Assembly: GCF_011694815.1 (NCBI RefSeq)
Contig: NZ_CP050177.1
Location: forward strand, 5,868,001 to 5,932,000
Length of the DNA: 64,000 nucleotides
Reading direction: 5' to 3'
DNA from: Streptomyces liangshanensis
GTDB lineage: Bacteria; Actinomycetota; Actinomycetes; Streptomycetales; Streptomycetaceae
Below, one piece after another: positions 46,357 through 54,950 of the stretch. Below the pieces are notes generated by a model, which was not told the DNA's origin, made no database searches, and saw only the letters and a program-made list of their open reading frames with translations. Position 1 is the first letter of the stretch. Each line of letters starts with the position of its first letter. A program made the translations under genes and the position numbers.

Positions 46357-47072
46357 CGGACCGCGGAACGGAACTCGCCGAGAACCTCGCGAAGGTGGAG
46401 GCCCGGATCGCCGGGGCCTGCGCCGCCGCCGGGCGGGCCCGGGAGGAGGTGACGCTCGTCGTGGTCACCAAGACCTACCCCGCGAGCGACGTCCGGATCC
46501 TCCACGAGCTGGGGGTGCGGGAGGTCGCCGAGAACCGCGACCAGGACGCCGCGCCCAAGGCCGCCGCCTGTCAGGATCTGTCGTTGACGTGGCACTTCGT
46601 CGGTCAGTTGCAGACGAACAAGGTCCGTTCCGTGGCGGGTTACGCCGATGTCGTGCAGTCCGTCGACCGGGTGAGGCTCGTTTCCGCCCTCTCCGCCGCG
46701 GCGGTCCGGGCGGAGCGCGAGCTCGTCTGCCTGATCCAGGTCGCGCTCGACGCCGGGTCCGGGGAGCGCGGGGCGAGAGGGGGCGCGGCGCCCGACGCGA
46801 TCGAGGAGTTGGCCGCCGCGCTGGCGGACGCGCCGGGACTGCGGCCGGGCGGCCTGATGACCGTGGCGCCGCTGACCGGGCCGTACGCGGGCCGGCAACA
46901 GGAGGCGTTCGAGCGGCTGCTGGAATTCTCATCCCGCCTGCGCGCGGACCATCCGGCTGCGAACATGGTGTCCGCAGGGATGAGTGCGGACCTCGAGGCA
47001 GCCGTCACGGCCGGAGCGACACATGTACGCGTCGGTACGGCGATACTCGGAGACCGACCTCGGCTCGGGTAA
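46353..47072 (+). CDS. YggS/YlmE-family pyridoxal phosphate homeostasis protein
   Basis: 239 residues. PLP-binding TIM-barrel protein of the YBL036c/PLPBP type: the PLP Lys lies in VVVTKTYPASD, then GVREVAENRDQDA, WHFVGQLQTNK, SVDRVRLVSAL, GLMTVAP and a SAGMSADLEAAV phosphate-binding turn with HVRVGTAILG. It has no enzymatic activity known; it buffers PLP and affects amino-acid pools. ATGA overlap with the gene before it. In Gram-positive bacteria it is typically found between ftsZ and sepF. Confidence 0.95.
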   Translation: MTDRGTELAENLAKVEARIAGACAAAGRAREEVTLVVVTKTYPASDVRILHELGVREVAENRDQDAAPKAAACQDLSLTWHFVGQLQTNKVRSVAGYADVVQSVDRVRLVSALSAAAVRAERELVCLIQVALDAGSGERGARGGAAPDAIEELAAALADAPGLRPGGLMTVAPLTGPYAGRQQEAFERLLEFSSRLRADHPAANMVSAGMSADLEAAVTAGATHVRVGTAILGDRPRLG

Positions 47073-47138
47073 CGTCGCGAAGCAAGTCGGACCACAGCAG
47101 AAAATATGGTCATTCCCGCCGATAGACGGGTGGACCCA

Positions 47139-47174
47139 GTGGATCGCGGGCACTTGGTGACGAGGCCGATCCAC
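47139..47174. other. Inverted repeat in the sepF leader
   Basis: GTGGATCG (47139-47146) and CGATCCAC (47167-47174) pair exactly around a 20-nt loop, ending 22 bp before the sepF ATG and just before its GCGGAGGACT site. It may be a regulatory hairpin or an operator dyad. Confidence 0.4.
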
Positions 47175-47196
47175 CACAGAGCGGAGGACTCAGAGC

Positions 47197-47808
47197 ATGG
47201 CCGGCGCGATGCGCAAGATGGCGGTCTACCTCGGCCTCGTGGAGGACGATGGGTACGACGGCCGGGGCTTCGACCCCGACGACGATTTCGAACCCGAGCC
47301 GGAGCCCGAGCGGGAGCACCGGCGCCACCAGCCCGTGCACCAGCAGGAGCGGGAAGAACCGGTGCGGATGGTCCAACCACCCGCGCAGCGCGAGCGCGAG
47401 CCGGTGCCCCTAGCGGTAGAAAGCGGACGTCCGGCGCGAATCGCCCCCGTGGCATCCATCACACCTGAACGTCCGAGCCTGGAGAAGAACGCACCGGTGA
47501 TCATGCCCAAGGTCGTGTCCGAGCGGGAGCCCTACCGCATCACCACGCTGCACCCGAGGACCTACAACGAGGCCCGTACCATCGGGGAACACTTCCGTGA
47601 GGGCACGCCGGTGATCATGAATCTGACGGAGATGGACGACACGGACGCGAAGCGACTTGTCGACTTTGCCGCGGGTCTTGTCTTCGGTCTCCATGGCAGC
47701 ATTGAACGGGTGACGCAGAAGGTGTTCCTGCTGTCTCCTGCTAACGTCGATGTCACGGCGGAGGACAAGGCCCGCATCGCAGAGGGCGGATTCTTCAACC
47801 AGAGCTGA
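47197..47808 (+). CDS. sepF: Cell division protein SepF
   Basis: 203 residues. An N-terminal amphipathic membrane-targeting helix ([17 protein letters not shown]) is followed by a long acidic/Gln/Pro linker (about 20-100) and the C-terminal SepF domain ([57 protein letters not shown]). SepF tethers FtsZ to the membrane by binding its C-terminal peptide; in actinomycetes, which lack FtsA, it is the main anchor. Preceded by a 124-bp gap with a hairpin. Confidence 0.96.
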   Translation: MAGAMRKMAVYLGLVEDDGYDGRGFDPDDDFEPEPEPEREHRRHQPVHQQEREEPVRMVQPPAQREREPVPLAVESGRPARIAPVASITPERPSLEKNAPVIMPKVVSEREPYRITTLHPRTYNEARTIGEHFREGTPVIMNLTEMDDTDAKRLVDFAAGLVFGLHGSIERVTQKVFLLSPANVDVTAEDKARIAEGGFFNQS

Positions 47809-47820
47809 GAACACGGCACC

Positions 47821-47864
47821 GGGAACGACCCGGTCGCAGGGCGGGAACGATCCGGTCGCAAGGC
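47821..47864. repeat. Two tandem 22-bp repeats between sepF and ylmG
   Basis: 47821-47842 and 47843-47864 differ at two positions (GGGAACGACCCGGTCGCAGG versus GGGAACGATCCGGTCGCAAG at the start); a third partial unit follows at 47865. Located between the sepF stop and the ylmG ribosome-binding site. Confidence 0.7.
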
Positions 47865-47899
47865 CGGAACGGGAGAACCAGGGGAGAGGGAAGCACGGG

Positions 47900-48190
47900 A
47901 TGGGCGTCGCACTAGAGGTGATCTACATCGTTCTGGTGTGCTTCCTCGTCGTGCTTATTTTCCGGCTGGTCATGGACTACGTCTTCCAGTTCGCCCGCTC
48001 GTGGCAACCCGGCAAGGCGATGGTGGTCGTCCTGGAGGCCACCTACACTGTCACCGATCCACCGCTCAAGCTTCTGCGGCGGTTCATTCCGCCGCTGCGT
48101 CTCGGGGGCGTGGCACTCGACCTGTCCTTCTTCGTTCTGATGATCATCGTGTACATCCTCATCGCGGTCGTGAGCAATCTCGCGACGTGA
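47900..48190 (+). CDS. YggT/YlmG-family membrane protein
   Basis: 96 residues from the ATG at 47900, with GGGGAGAGGG upstream. Two membrane helices (VIYIVLVCFLVVLIFRLVMDY and LSFFVLMIIVYILIAVVSNL) flank the family motif region TDPPLKLLRRFIPPLR. YggT proteins affect division and nucleoid or envelope organisation in several bacteria, but the mechanism is unknown. Sits between sepF and divIVA as in other Gram-positive genomes. Confidence 0.93.
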   Translation: MGVALEVIYIVLVCFLVVLIFRLVMDYVFQFARSWQPGKAMVVVLEATYTVTDPPLKLLRRFIPPLRLGGVALDLSFFVLMIIVYILIAVVSNLAT

Positions 48191-48262
48191 GCGACCTGGT
48201 GAGGGGAATGTGAACGATACGGTCTTGCCGACTGCCGACGACTACGTAGAGGTGAAGAAGAG

Positions 48263-49537
48263 ATGCCGTTGACCCCCGAGGACGTGCGGAACAAGCAGTT
48301 CACGACCGTCCGCCTCCGAGAAGGCTACGACGAGGACGAGGTCGATGCCTTCCTAGACGAGGTCGAGGCGGAACTGACGCGCCTCCTTCGTGAGAACGAG
48401 GATCTGCGCGCCAAGCTGGCCGCCGCCACGCGTGCCGCCGCGCAGAACCAGCAGCAGCAAGGCATGCGCAAGCCCCCCGAACAGCAGGATCGGCCCGGCG
48501 CCCCGGTGCCCGCCGCCATATCCGGACCGCCGCAGCAGCAGCAGCCCCCGCAGATGGGCCCGCCCCAGCTGCCCGGTGGTGCTCCGCAGCTGCCCGCGGG
48601 ACCGAGCGCGCACCCCGGCCATGGTGGTCCCCAGGGCCACGGCCCGCAGCAGGGCCAGCACGGCCCGGGTCCCATGCAGGGCGGCCCCATGCAGGGCCAG
48701 ATGCAGGGTCCCATGCAGGGTCAGATGCAGGGCGGCCCGATGCAGGGCGGTCCCATGCAGGGCCAGATGCAGGGCGGCCCGATGCAGGGTCAGATGCAGG
48801 GCCCCATGCAGGGTCAGATGCAGGGCGGCCCCATGGGCGGACCGATGGGCGGCCCCATGGGCGGCCACCCGCAGCAGGGCCAGCTCGGTCAGGGTCCCGG
48901 CGGCGACAGCGCGGCACGTGTGCTCTCGCTGGCGCAGCAGACCGCCGACCAGGCGATCGCCGAGGCGCGTTCCGAGGCCAACAAGATCGTCGGTGAGGCA
49001 CGCAGCCGCGCCGAGGGTCTGGAGCGGGACGCCCGTGCCAAGGCGGACGCGTTGGAGCGGGACGCCCAGGAGAAGCACCGCGTCGCGATGGGCTCCCTGG
49101 AGTCCGCGCGCGCCACGCTGGAGCGCAAGGTCGAGGACCTCAGGGGCTTCGAGCGGGAGTACCGCACGCGTCTGAAGTCGTACCTGGAGAGCCAGCTGCG
49201 CCAGCTGGAGACCCAGGCCGACGACTCGCTCGCGCCGCCGCGTACGCCTTCGGCGCCCTCGCTGCCGCCGTCGCCCTCAATGGCTCCGGCCGGCGCGGGT
49301 GCGATGGGGCACTCCATGGGGAACGGGTCGATGGGCAACGGCTCCATGGGCAACGGGTCCATGGGCGGTTCCATGGGCCACGGCGGTCCGGCCGCGGGTC
49401 CGTCGTACGGCGGCCAGCAGCAGATGTCGCCCGCGATGACGCAGCCGATGGCACCGGTACGGCCGCAGGCGCCGCAGCCGATGCAGCAGGCGCCGTCGCC
49501 GATGCGGGGCTTCCTGATCGACGAGGACGACAACTGA
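48263..49537 (+). CDS. divIVA: Polar growth determinant DivIVA (Wag31)
   Basis: 424 residues. The membrane-binding N-terminal domain begins [20 protein letters not shown] and leads into a short coiled coil. A Gln/Pro/Gly-rich insert follows, with near-perfect MQGGP/MQGQ repeats at about residues 138-200. The long second coiled coil (about 215-325, [20 protein letters not shown] onward) gives way to a tail with MGNGS repeats. In Streptomyces DivIVA is essential, marks hyphal tips and recruits the wall-synthesis machinery. The ATG has GAAGAAGAG-type purines upstream. The coding sequence ends 175 bp before the convergent ileS stop. Confidence 0.97.
   Translation: MPLTPEDVRNKQFTTVRLREGYDEDEVDAFLDEVEAELTRLLRENEDLRAKLAAATRAAAQNQQQQGMRKPPEQQDRPGAPVPAAISGPPQQQQPPQMGPPQLPGGAPQLPAGPSAHPGHGGPQGHGPQQGQHGPGPMQGGPMQGQMQGPMQGQMQGGPMQGGPMQGQMQGGPMQGQMQGPMQGQMQGGPMGGPMGGPMGGHPQQGQLGQGPGGDSAARVLSLAQQTADQAIAEARSEANKIVGEARSRAEGLERDARAKADALERDAQEKHRVAMGSLESARATLERKVEDLRGFEREYRTRLKSYLESQLRQLETQADDSLAPPRTPSAPSLPPSPSMAPAGAGAMGHSMGNGSMGNGSMGNGSMGGSMGHGGPAAGPSYGGQQQMSPAMTQPMAPVRPQAPQPMQQAPSPMRGFLIDEDDN
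48674..48870 (+). repeat. In-frame tandem repeats in divIVA (MQGGP/MQGQ)
   Basis: Repeated 12- and 15-bp units starting ATGCAGGG, encoding alternating MQGQ and MQGGP, then MGGP. Such DNA is prone to slippage, and copy number should differ between strains. A second run, MGNGS, lies at about 49312-49370. Confidence 0.85.
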
Positions 49538-49583
49538 GGGCGCTGCGCGGTGCGTAGCGCGTAGCCGTCGGCAGGCTGACGCC

Positions 49584-49627
49584 AACAGGGCCGGGCCCGG
49601 GGTTTCCACCCCGGGCCCGGCCCTGTT
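49584..49627 (+). terminator. divIVA terminator hairpin
   Basis: A perfect 19-bp stem (49584-49602 with 49609-49627; core CAGGGCCGGGCCCGGGG) with a TTTCCA loop, 47 bp after the divIVA stop. Confidence 0.85.
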
Positions 49628-49653
49628 GTATCGGGGCTCCGCCCCGGACCCCG

Positions 49654-49704
49654 GTCCTCAAGCGCCGGACGGGCTGAGAATCAGCCCGTCCGGCGCTTGA
49701 GGAC
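49654..49704. repeat. Perfect inverted pair of the dispersed 23-bp repeat (also ileS terminator)
   Basis: Two copies of the repeat seen at 13.3-13.7 kb face each other: 49654-49677 and 49681-49704 are exact complements over 24 bp with a GAA loop. The hairpin ends 8 bp before the ileS stop and probably terminates ileS transcription. Confidence 0.9.
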
Positions 49705-49711
49705 TGTCTGT

Positions 49712-52700
49712 TCAGGCCTTGCGCAGGTGGAACGTCAGGGACAGGCCCTCGTCCGTGAAGGCTTCGCCGTAGGTGTCGTCCGGGGTGTCCTCGGCGTAGT
49801 CCGTGGACAGGACCTCGTCGGCGATCAGGGCCGCGTGGTCCGTCAGGGCCGTACGGACCGCTTCGTCCGTCGTGCGCCAGCGCAGCGCGATGCGGTCCGC
49901 CACGTCCAGGCCGCTGTTCTTGCGGGCCTCCTGGATTAGCCTGATCGCGTCACGGGCCAGTCCGGCCAGGCGCAGTTCGGGGGTGATCTCCAGGTCCAGC
50001 GCGACCGTCGCGCCCGAGTCGGAGGCCACCGACCAGCCCTCCCGCGGGGTTTCCGTGATGATCACCTCGTCGGGGGCGAGCGTGACCGTCTCGCCGTCCA
50101 CCGTGACCGACGCCGTGCCCTCGCGCAGCGCCGCCGACAGCGCCGCCGCGTCCGCCTCGGCGACCGCCTTCGCGACCGCCTGGACGCCCTTGCCGAAACG
50201 CTTGCCCAGCGCGCGGAAGTTCGCCTTCGCCGTGGTGTCCACCAGCGAGCCGCCGACCTCGGCGAGCGTGGCGAGGGACGAGACGTTCAGCTCCTCCGTG
50301 ATCTGCGCGCGCAGCTCCGCGGACAGCGCCTCGAAGCCCGTCGCCGCGATCAGGGCGCGCGACAGGGGCTGGCGGGTCTTGACGCCCGACTCGGCGCGCG
50401 TGGCCCTGCCCAGTTCCACCAGCCGCCGTACCAGCAGCATCTGCTGGGACAGGGTGGGGTCGATCGACGCGAGGTCCGCCGCCGGCCAGTCCGCCAGGTG
50501 CACCGACTCCGGGGCGTCCGGGGTGACCGGCACGATCATGTCCTGCCACACCCGCTCGGTGATGAACGGTGTCAGCGGGGCCATCAGGCGGGTGACCGTC
50601 TCGACCACCTCGTGCAGCGTGCGCAGCGCCGCCTTGTCGCCCTGCCAGAAGCGGCGGCGCGAGCGCCGTACGTACCAGTTGGACAGGTCGTCCACGAACG
50701 CCGACAGCAGCTTGCCGGTGCGCTGGGTGTCGTACGCCTCCATCGCCTCGGTGGTCTGGTCGACCAGCGCGTGCAACTCGCTGAGCAGCCAGCGGTCCAG
50801 CAGCGGGCGGTCGGCCGGGGCCGGGTCGGCCGCCGACGGGGACCAGTCGGACGTCCGCGCGTACAGGGCCTGGAAGGCGACCGTGTTCCAGTAGGTGAGG
50901 AGCGTCTTGCGGACGACCTCCTGGATCGTGCCGTTGCCGACCCGGCGCGCCGCCCACGGGGAGCCGCCGGCCGCCATGAACCACCGCACCGCGTCAGCGC
51001 CGTGCTGGTCCATCAGCGGGATCGGCTGGAGGATGTTGCCCAGGTGCTTGGACATCTTCCGGCCGTCCTCGGCGAGGATGTGCCCGAGGCAGACCACGTT
51101 CTCGTAACTCGACTTGTCGAAGACGAGCGTGCCGACGGCCATCAGCGTGTAGAACCAGCCGCGGGTCTGGTCGATCGCCTCGGAGATGAACTGCGCCGGG
51201 TAGCGCTTCTCGAAGAGATCCTTGTTCTGGTACGGGTAGCCCCACTGCGCGAACGGCATCGAACCGGAGTCGTACCAGGCGTCGATGACCTCGGGGACGC
51301 GCGTCGACGTCTGCCCGCAGTCGGGGCAGGGGAAGGTCACCTCGTCGATGTACGGGCGGTGCGGGTCGAGCCCGGACTGGTCGGTGCCGGTCAGCTCGGT
51401 CAGCTGGGCGCGCGATCCCACGCACGTGAGGTGGTTGTCCTCGCAGCGCCAGATGGGCAGCGGGGTGCCCCAGTAGCGGTTGCGGGACAGCGCCCAGTCG
51501 ACGTTGTTGTCCAGCCAGTCGCCGAAGCGGCCGTGCTTGACCGAGTCCGGGAACCAGTTGGTCTTCTCGTTCTCCTCCAGCAGCCGGTCCTTGACGGCCG
51601 TCGTACGGATGTACCACGAGGGCTGGGCGTAGTAGAGGAGCGCGGTGTGGCAGCGCCAGCAGTGCGGGTAGCTGTGCTCGTACGGCACGTGACGGAACAG
51701 CACCCCGCGCTCGCGCAGGTCCTCCGTCAGCGCTTCGTCCGCCTTCTTGAAGAAGACGCCGCCGACCAGCGGGACGCTATCCTCGAACGTACCGTTCGGG
51801 CGGACCGGGTTGACGACCGGCAGGCCGTACGCGCGGCAGACCTTGAGGTCCTCCTCGCCGAAGGCGGGGGACTGGTGGACCAGCCCGGTGCCGTCCTCCG
51901 TCGTGACGTACTCGGCGTTGACCACGTAGTGGGCGGTGGTGCCCTCGGGGAACTCGATCAGCTCGAAGGGCCGCTGGTACGTCCAGCGCTCCATCTCGCG
52001 GCCGGTGAAGGACTCGCCGGTCACCTCCCAGCCCTCGCCGAGCGCCTTCGCGAGCAGCGGCTCGGCGACGACCAGCTTCTCCCGCCCGTCGGTCGCGACC
52101 ACGTACCGGACGTCCGGGTGGGCGGCGACGGCGGTGTTCGACACCAGCGTCCACGGGGTCGTCGTCCAGACCAGCAGCGCCGCCTCGCCCGCGAGCGGGC
52201 CCGAGGTCAGCTGGAAGCGGACGAAGACCGAGGGGTCGATGATCGTCTCGTAGCCCTGCGCCAGCTCGTGGTCGGACAGGCCCGTCTCGTCACGGGGGCA
52301 CCAGGGCGCCACCCGGTGGTCCTGGACCAGCAGCCCCTTGTCGAAGATCTCCTTGAGGGACCACCAGACCGAGTCGACGTACTGCGGGTCCATCGTGCGG
52401 TACGCGTCGTCCAGGTCGACCCAGTAGCCCATGCGGGTCGTCAGCTCGGCGAAGGCGTCGGTGTGCCGGGTCACGGAGTCCCGGCACTTGGCGTTGAACT
52501 CGGCGATGCCGTACGCCTCGATGTCCTTCTTGCCGGTGAAGCCCAGCTCCTTCTCGACGGCCAGCTCGACCGGCAGGCCGTGGCAGTCCCAGCCGGCCTT
52601 GCGGGCGACGTGGTAGCCGCGCATCGTACGGAAGCGGGGGAAGACGTCCTTGAAGACGCGGGCCTCGATGTGGTGCGCGCCCGGCATGCCGTTGGCGGTG

Positions 52701-52870
52701 GGCGGGCCCTCGTAGAAGACCCACTCGGGGCGGCCCTCGGAGTGCGCGAGCGTCTTGTCGAAGATCTTGCCGTCCCGCCAGAAGTCGAGCACGGCGTGCT
52801 CCAGCGCGGGCAGATCGACCTGGGCGGGCACCTGGCGGTACCGGGACGGGGTCGGGGGCGTCGATGTCAT
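49712..52870 (-). CDS. ileS: Isoleucyl-tRNA synthetase, type 2 (IleRS2) with a GXHH signature
   Basis: 1052 residues from the ATG at 52870, with GGAGGAAG upstream and under a T-box. Class I synthetase with a large editing domain (LLVWTTTPWTLVSNTAVAAHPD), the tRNA-binding NWYVRRSRRRFW segment and KMSKH catalytic loop (EDGRKMSKHLGN). Length and C-terminal extension place it with the eukaryote-like type 2 enzymes, which tolerate mupirocin. The first signature motif is altered: residues 64-67 read GAHH where HXGH is expected (context NGMPGAHHIEA). The DNA reading is clear, so this is not a frame error. Charges tRNA-Ile. Confidence 0.96.
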   Translation of the reverse strand: MTSTPPTPSRYRQVPAQVDLPALEHAVLDFWRDGKIFDKTLAHSEGRPEWVFYEGPPTANGMPGAHHIEARVFKDVFPRFRTMRGYHVARKAGWDCHGLPVELAVEKELGFTGKKDIEAYGIAEFNAKCRDSVTRHTDAFAELTTRMGYWVDLDDAYRTMDPQYVDSVWWSLKEIFDKGLLVQDHRVAPWCPRDETGLSDHELAQGYETIIDPSVFVRFQLTSGPLAGEAALLVWTTTPWTLVSNTAVAAHPDVRYVVATDGREKLVVAEPLLAKALGEGWEVTGESFTGREMERWTYQRPFELIEFPEGTTAHYVVNAEYVTTEDGTGLVHQSPAFGEEDLKVCRAYGLPVVNPVRPNGTFEDSVPLVGGVFFKKADEALTEDLRERGVLFRHVPYEHSYPHCWRCHTALLYYAQPSWYIRTTAVKDRLLEENEKTNWFPDSVKHGRFGDWLDNNVDWALSRNRYWGTPLPIWRCEDNHLTCVGSRAQLTELTGTDQSGLDPHRPYIDEVTFPCPDCGQTSTRVPEVIDAWYDSGSMPFAQWGYPYQNKDLFEKRYPAQFISEAIDQTRGWFYTLMAVGTLVFDKSSYENVVCLGHILAEDGRKMSKHLGNILQPIPLMDQHGADAVRWFMAAGGSPWAARRVGNGTIQEVVRKTLLTYWNTVAFQALYARTSDWSPSAADPAPADRPLLDRWLLSELHALVDQTTEAMEAYDTQRTGKLLSAFVDDLSNWYVRRSRRRFWQGDKAALRTLHEVVETVTRLMAPLTPFITERVWQDMIVPVTPDAPESVHLADWPAADLASIDPTLSQQMLLVRRLVELGRATRAESGVKTRQPLSRALIAATGFEALSAELRAQITEELNVSSLATLAEVGGSLVDTTAKANFRALGKRFGKGVQAVAKAVAEADAAALSAALREGTASVTVDGETVTLAPDEVIITETPREGWSVASDSGATVALDLEITPELRLAGLARDAIRLIQEARKNSGLDVADRIALRWRTTDEAVRTALTDHAALIADEVLSTDYAEDTPDDTYGEAFTDEGLSLTFHLRKA

Positions 52871-52879
52871 CTGGTGGTC

Positions 52880-53157
52880 TTCCTCCGGCGGAACTGCGTC
52901 GTCTCCGTCGGAGGGACGAGAGCTGGGCTCCCGCGGTACCACCCTCCTTGGCCCCGGGCGTGCCGCCCGTGGCCCCCTCATTGGGGTCGCGCTGCCGGGT
53001 CTACTCGCCCGGGACCTACCTGGTGGTACGTCCCCGGACTTTCTTCCGGCGGCTCCGGGGTGATCCTTCGCCTCGCGCTCGCCCCCGGGCTCTCACCGTC
53101 CCCGGGTCGCTCATGGCCGCTCACGGGGTTACTCGTCCCCATCCACGCCTCTCGCTC
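52880..53157 (-). ncRNA. T-box riboswitch controlling ileS (translational type)
   Basis: On the minus strand the T-box core GGTGGTACCGCGGGAGCCC occupies about 52925-52943. Upstream lie the Stem I landmarks: GGACGAGTAACCCCG, a GGTGAGAGCCCGGG bulge segment, and a specifier region GAAGGATCACC in which ATC (53062-53064) is the likely isoleucine codon. Downstream, CCTCCG (in GTCCCTCCG) can pair with CGGAGG of the ileS ribosome-binding site. That arrangement, without a terminator, is the actinobacterial design in which uncharged tRNA-Ile frees the ribosome-binding site. Boundaries are approximate. Confidence 0.9.
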
Positions 53158-53162
53158 CGTCC

Positions 53163-53168
53163 AGTGTA
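53163..53168 (-). promoter_or_regulatory. -10 element of the ileS promoter
   Basis: TACACT on the minus strand, just ahead of the T-box Stem I, would place the transcript start near 53156. No strong -35 is seen. The remaining ~330 bp up to the next gene (53169-53500) are GC-rich and show no gene. Confidence 0.5.
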
Positions 53169-53500
53169 CGGGGCGGGGCAAGGCCCGGCCGACCGGTTTT
53201 TACGCCGCCCCTGCGCGGCGCGGCGTAGCTTGTGGCCGCCCCGGGGGAGCCGTACGGCCGAATGCGCCGCCCGGACGGTGAACGGGGGCGTCCGGGCTCC
53301 GCGGCGCCCGCGTGGCGGATTACCGGGCGGCGAGGTGGGCACAACGGTGGGAGGCTCCTCTTGTCCACAGGCGGGGCCGAGGGCCTGTCCGGCGGACCGG
53401 CCCTGAGCGGCGGCGTGCCCCGTTGCTGCGGGGCTGGGGTCGATTTATCGTCCCAGCACGATTCGCGAGCAAGATCACCAAGTGTGAAGGGGCCGCGGCC

Positions 53501-54313
53501 ATGGTGGCGAAGAAGAGCGCCGCGAAGAAGAAGACCGCGCCGGGAGCCGCGGCGGGTAAGGCCGCCGGGACCACGGTGAACACCGCGGCGGCCGACCGGG
53601 CACCGGCCGAGGACACACCGGCGCCGGGGACGAAGGAGTCCCCGGCCGGGAAGCCGAAGGCCCGGAAACCGGCGGTGAGGACGTCACCGGTCGGGAAGAC
53701 CAAGAAGACAGGCAAGCCGGCGGCCGCCAGGACGGCGTCCGCGGGGGCGGCCGGCAAGGCCGGGAAACAGGCCGCGTCCGCGGCCGAGGGGGCGGCCGAG
53801 GCCGCGGAACAGACGGGAGCCAAGACGGTGGCAGCGAAGAAGACCACGGGGGACAGGACAGCGGCCGCGGGCAAGGCCCCGGTCACGGCACCGGCGGCCG
53901 CCACGGCCACTCCGCCGGGCGAGCTGGCGGTACGACCCGGCGAGGACCCGTGGACCCCGGAGGAGGTCGCGGAGGCCCGCGCGCTGATGGAGAGCGAGGT
54001 CACCCGGCTCCAGGCCGAGCTGGCCTCGTCCGAGGCGTCGCTCGTCGGGCTCATGCGGGACTCCGGGGCGGGCGCCGGTGACGACGACGCCGACACCGGT
54101 ACGAAGAACATCACCCGCGAGCACGAGATGTCCCTGGCGGCCAACGCGCGCGAGATGCTCGAACAGACCGAACGGGCCCTCCAGCGCCTCGACGCGGGCA
54201 CCTACGGGCTCTGCGAGGTCTGCGGGAAGCCCATCGGGAAGGCCAGGATGCAGGCGTTCCCCCGGGCCACCCTGTGCGTGGAGGACAAGCAGAAGCAGGA
54301 ACGTCGAGGCTGA
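53501..54313 (+). CDS. DksA/TraR-type zinc-finger protein with histone-H1-like N-terminal tail
   Basis: 270 residues from the ATG at 53501. The first ~150 residues are a Lys/Ala/Pro/Thr-rich tail ([33 protein letters not shown]) like histone H1 and HupS-type tails, likely to bind nucleic acid. A helical pair ([21 protein letters not shown]) and the finger follow. The finger has C238, C241 and C259, but the fourth position, expected to be Cys, is Asp262 (CVED). DksA proteins bind the RNA polymerase secondary channel and act with ppGpp. Whether this version holds zinc is uncertain. Sits before lspA. Confidence 0.88.
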   Translation: MVAKKSAAKKKTAPGAAAGKAAGTTVNTAAADRAPAEDTPAPGTKESPAGKPKARKPAVRTSPVGKTKKTGKPAAARTASAGAAGKAGKQAASAAEGAAEAAEQTGAKTVAAKKTTGDRTAAAGKAPVTAPAAATATPPGELAVRPGEDPWTPEEVAEARALMESEVTRLQAELASSEASLVGLMRDSGAGAGDDDADTGTKNITREHEMSLAANAREMLEQTERALQRLDAGTYGLCEVCGKPIGKARMQAFPRATLCVEDKQKQERRG

Positions 54314-54372
54314 ACCCGTACGTGTGTGTCGTACCCTCGTCCTCTATAAGACATCTAGGTTGAGGGACTCAC

Positions 54373-54933
54373 GTGGCAGAGGCGGAGCGCGTCATCGGTA
54401 CGCCGGATGTGGACGACGAGGCCGCGGCTCCCGCCGAGCGGCCGAAGGGGCGGCGCAGGATCGCGGCGCTCTTCACCGTCGCCGTCGTCGCGTATCTCCT
54501 CGACCTCGGCAGCAAGATGCTCGTGGTGGCCAGGCTGGAGCACCACGAGCCGATCGACGTCATCGGCGATCTGCTGCGGTTCGAGGCGGTACGCAACCCG
54601 GGCGCGGCGTTCGGCATGGGCGAGGCCTTCACGGTGATCTTCACGGTGATCGCGGCGACCGTGATCGTCGTCATCGCACGGCTGGCGCGCAAGCTCTACA
54701 GCCTGCCCTGGGCGATCGCCCTCGGGCTGCTGCTCGGTGGCGCGCTCGGCAATCTCACCGACCGGATCTTCCGCTCGCCGAGCCCCTTCCAGGGCGCCGT
54801 GGTCGACTTCATCGCGCCCGCGCACTTCGCGGTCTTCAACCTCGCCGACTCCGCGATCGTCTGCGGCGGCATCCTGATCGTGCTGCTGTCCTTCCGGGGC
54901 CTGGACCCCGACGGCACGGTCCACAAGGACTGA
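54373..54933 (+). CDS. lspA: Lipoprotein signal peptidase (signal peptidase II)
   Basis: 186 residues. Four membrane helices; the catalytic aspartates are in GNLTDRIFR and FNLADSAI, and the NPGAAFG segment is present. It removes signal peptides from prolipoproteins within the membrane. The ~40-residue cytoplasmic extension at the N-terminus is longer than usual. GTG start at 54373 with GAGG upstream; TAGGTT just before could be its -10. Confidence 0.96.
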   Translation: MAEAERVIGTPDVDDEAAAPAERPKGRRRIAALFTVAVVAYLLDLGSKMLVVARLEHHEPIDVIGDLLRFEAVRNPGAAFGMGEAFTVIFTVIAATVIVVIARLARKLYSLPWAIALGLLLGGALGNLTDRIFRSPSPFQGAVVDFIAPAHFAVFNLADSAIVCGGILIVLLSFRGLDPDGTVHKD

Positions 54934-54950
54934 CAAGGCATACTCGACGG

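Noticed and set aside
46465..47125. Extra frames overlapping ylmE on both strands
   Set aside because: Arg/Pro-rich shadows of the PLP-homeostasis gene; no ribosome-binding site and no domain.
50498..53281. Very long plus-strand open frame opposite ileS
   Set aside because: A shadow of ileS and its T-box; composition is dominated by Arg, Val, Gly and Asp without recognisable motifs.
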